A DNA stretch of 8,621 nt from Candidatus Poribacteria bacterium (GTDB lineage Bacteria; Poribacteria; WGA-4E; WGA-3G), in assembly GCA_009835515.1 (NCBI GenBank), contig VXXH01000857.1, forward strand, positions 1 through 8,621, given 5' to 3'. Positions 6,508-8,621 of this stretch are shown here, in pieces (the stretch's first letter is position 1; the number at the start of each line of letters is the position of its first letter). Under the pieces are notes generated by a model, which searched no databases, was not told the origin of the DNA, and saw only the letters and a list, made by a program, of their open reading frames with translations. The translations under genes were made by a program, and so were the position numbers.

Positions 6508-8621
6508 GTGAAAATCGGCAGATACCTCCCCATAGTCATCCTAATATGTGTCGGATTAGCGTTTGCAACAGCAGATGCCCAAGAAAACCTCGCACAACAG
6601 GTGTCCGCTATTTTTCAACAAAGTTGTTTGAATTGTCATGGACCATCCGGCTCCTTTAAGGAAGCACTCTTGCTTGACCGCACCGCGCTTATTGATACTC
6701 AGGTCGTCATTCCAGGAGACCCAGAAAACTCAGAGTTCTATAAACGACTCCTTGGACCTACTGAGAATGGTCCACAAATGCCGCTCAACCTACCACCACT
6801 TTCACCAGAAGCCGTTGAAACAATTGCCCATTGGATTGCCGCAGGCGCGCCAGATTGGAATGTGCAGCGCGACATCAATTTCATAACCACGGATACAATA
6901 CTTGATACCATCCAAACCCATCTAAAGTCGCTGGATCCTTTTGACCGTCCCTCTGCACGGTATTTTACAATGACGCATCTCTATAATGCAGGTGAAACGC
7001 CTGAGACCCTCAGCGACTATCGGATCGCGCTCTCTAAACTGATAAACAGCCTCTCGTGGAAGTTTGAGATCTCTAACCCAACACCCATTGATGAAGCACA
7101 AACAATCTTCCATATTGACCTACGGCGTTACGAATGGAATACCACAACTGAGGTCTGGCCACAAATTGAGCAGGCATATCCGTACAGCATTGATTTTGAT
7201 CCCGAAACACAAGCCGGTCTCCTTGAAAAACTGACACAACTGCAGACTGAAACGGGCAGCACAGTGCCGTTTGTCCATATCGATTGGTTTCTCGCAACCG
7301 CTTCCTTGCCACCACTCTATCACGACATTTTAGACCTTCCACAAACAGACGGGGCGTTAGAGACACAATTGGCGGTAAATGTTGAGAGTAATATCAGGAA
7401 CGCCCCGGGGATAGATGTCTGGCGTGCGGGTTTCAACGATTCGGGTGTTTCACGGCACAATCGCGTTGTGGAACGCCACACGTCCCGATATGGTGCGTAT
7501 TGGAAAAGTTATGACTTCGCGGGGAGTGCGGAGTCTCAGAACATCTTTACCTATCCGCTTGATTTCACACACGACGGTGGCGAAATTGTCTTTAATCTAC
7601 CCAATGGGTTGCAGGCGTACTTGCTGGTTGATGCGAACGGTAACCGACTGGACGATGCACCGATTGACATCGTTTCTAACCCCGCAGCGAGCGACCCTAC
7701 GGTTCGGAATGGGCTCTCGTGTATCGGGTGCCATACACAAGGCATGAAAACGTTTAAAGATAGTGTGCGTGCTGCGATTGAACAGGATGAGAACCCGCCG
7801 TATAACAAAGAGCAGGCACTCCGCTTGTATCCTGAGCAGTCGGTGCTTGATGAGCTGCTGCAAAAAGATACCGTTAGGTTCCAGCAGGCACTGGAAAAGA
7901 TTGGGGGTCCATTTGCGGATGACGCATCCAGACAGCGATTCTTCAAGCAACATGAAAACGAACCGATCCAACGGTTTCATGAGTTGTTTCAAGCACCGCT
8001 AAGTGCGTCGGACGCTGCAGCCGCAGTCGGATTAGAGACGGAGGCATTCCTCACACAGATACGTGAGAAGCAAAGCCTGAAAAACTTGGGATTACAAACG
8101 CTTATAGATGTGAACGGCACGGTAAAACGGGATGCGTGGACTTCTAACTTTGACGATGTGATTGCTGCGTTGAATACTCCTGATAGCGTCCTGCCTCCAG
8201 TTGTGCAACGTCCGGAACTTATCCCGGGACAGTCTGTTAACATTCCCGATGATAACCTCCGCGGAGTGGTTGAGGAAGCACTTGGTAAAGCACCCAATGC
8301 CGTAATTACTGTAGAGGATATGGCAACCTTGCGAGGTACACTCTGGATGGGAGATATGGGAATTAGCGATCTGACAGGACTTGAGTTTGCGATAAATTTG
8401 CATGAACTTAAAGCTTGGAATAATCAGATTTCCGACTTATCGCCTCTCAAGAACTTAATAAATCTGGAACAACTTGAATTTGGCAACAATCAGATTTCCG
8501 ACTTATCGCCTCTCAAGGACTTAATAAATTTGAACAGGTTAGACCTTAAGAGCAATGCTATATCTGACATATCACCGCTTGCAGGATTAATTAATTTAAA
8601 ATGGGTTCTCATATTGTCAGA
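6508..8621 (+). CDS. Exported c-type cytochrome domain protein with C-terminal leucine-rich repeats (3' end outside window)
   Basis: The frame is open for 704 codons and runs off the window. GTG 6508 is the only possible start near the Shine-Dalgarno; the first in-frame ATG is codon 91. Residues 1-24 form a signal peptide (KIGRY, hydrophobic core, ATADA before Q25). The first haem site CLNCH (40-44) sits in a domain like the planctomycete cytochrome PSCyt1: VIPGDPENS, then M91 in QMPLNLPPLSP, a possible sixth ligand, then HWIAAGAPDW. Residues about 120-400 are unrecognised, ending in a second haem site CIGCH (405-409). A charged linker follows. From about 577 (VNIPDDN) an internalin-like cap leads into 22-residue LRR units at 619, 641, 663 and 685. 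The product should act outside the cytoplasmic membrane and bind two covalent haems; its redox partner and the LRR ligand are unknown. Haem attachment would need a cytochrome c maturation system elsewhere. Confidence 0.9.
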   Translation, partial: MKIGRYLPIVILICVGLAFATADAQENLAQQVSAIFQQSCLNCHGPSGSFKEALLLDRTALIDTQVVIPGDPENSEFYKRLLGPTENGPQMPLNLPPLSPEAVETIAHWIAAGAPDWNVQRDINFITTDTILDTIQTHLKSLDPFDRPSARYFTMTHLYNAGETPETLSDYRIALSKLINSLSWKFEISNPTPIDEAQTIFHIDLRRYEWNTTTEVWPQIEQAYPYSIDFDPETQAGLLEKLTQLQTETGSTVPFVHIDWFLATASLPPLYHDILDLPQTDGALETQLAVNVESNIRNAPGIDVWRAGFNDSGVSRHNRVVERHTSRYGAYWKSYDFAGSAESQNIFTYPLDFTHDGGEIVFNLPNGLQAYLLVDANGNRLDDAPIDIVSNPAASDPTVRNGLSCIGCHTQGMKTFKDSVRAAIEQDENPPYNKEQALRLYPEQSVLDELLQKDTVRFQQALEKIGGPFADDASRQRFFKQHENEPIQRFHELFQAPLSASDAAAAVGLETEAFLTQIREKQSLKNLGLQTLIDVNGTVKRDAWTSNFDDVIAALNTPDSVLPPVVQRPELIPGQSVNIPDDNLRGVVEEALGKAPNAVITVEDMATLRGTLWMGDMGISDLTGLEFAINLHELKAWNNQISDLSPLKNLINLEQLEFGNNQISDLSPLKDLINLNRLDLKSNAISDISPLAGLINLKWVLILS
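8362..8621 (+). repeat. LRR-coding 66-bp tandem repeats
   Basis: Four units, each beginning ISDL or ISDI, start at 8362, 8428, 8494 and 8560 and encode 22 residues apiece with the pattern ISDLSPL..L.NL..L.L..N. The middle two are almost the same at DNA level: 8422-8451 is identical to 8488-8517 and the match continues with only one mismatch through about 8463. This points to recent unit duplication or conversion. The array continues past the window edge. Confidence 0.9.

Noticed and set aside
7415..7747. 110-codon + strand frame starting at ATG 7415
   Set aside because: It is out of frame with the continuous cytochrome-LRR frame that covers the same bases and contains the CIGCH motif; its own product has no recognisable pattern.
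7551..7992. Two overlapping 131-codon minus-strand frames
   Set aside because: They are shadows of the GTG-started cytochrome-LRR gene, whose + strand frame has a signal peptide, haem motifs and LRRs.

Overview
The window reads as a piece of chromosome from an uncultured, Gram-negative-type bacterium of moderate GC. The best guess is Candidatus Poribacteria or a close relative in the Planctomycetes neighbourhood. This is an inference from three things seen together: an internalin-like leucine-rich repeat (LRR) tail with the 22-residue 'ISDLSPL..L.NL' unit behind a haem-binding secreted domain, a Uma2-family gene with a coiled-coil tail, and intergenic GTTGTCA heptamers plus 'TAGGACTTAC' palindromic repeats. 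No rRNA or other marker gene fixes the taxonomy.

Layout, all genes on the + strand: (1) 52-3168, a large membrane protein joining a duplicated multi-pass membrane region, a spermidine-synthase-like Rossmann domain and a TPR tail; (2) 3169-3445, a gap holding one solo copy of a repeat end and a confusing translation-initiation region; (3) 3446-5473, aspS, aspartyl-tRNA synthetase, carrying an unusual in-frame insertion of about 74 codons in its anticodon-binding domain; (4) 5474-5663, an intergenic array of degenerate heptamers in two facing arms around an AT-rich hairpin; (5) 5664-6371, a Uma2/DUF820 PD-(D/E)XK-type protein; (6) 6374-6494, a small MITE-like element with 10-bp perfect terminal inverted repeats; (7) 6508 to the window end, a GTG-started exported protein with two CXXCH haem sites and a C-terminal LRR array. 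This last gene is cut by the window edge and is easily missed because its first in-frame ATG is codon 91.

The genes do not form an obvious pathway. aspS is housekeeping; the fused aminopropyltransferase-like protein and the cytochrome-LRR protein belong to families common in large environmental genomes. I see no clear defence, CRISPR or secondary-metabolite system. The most interesting signals are the insertion inside AspRS, the cytochrome-LRR fusion with nearly identical repeat units, the heptamer array, and the short palindromic element sitting exactly between a stop codon and the next gene's Shine-Dalgarno.
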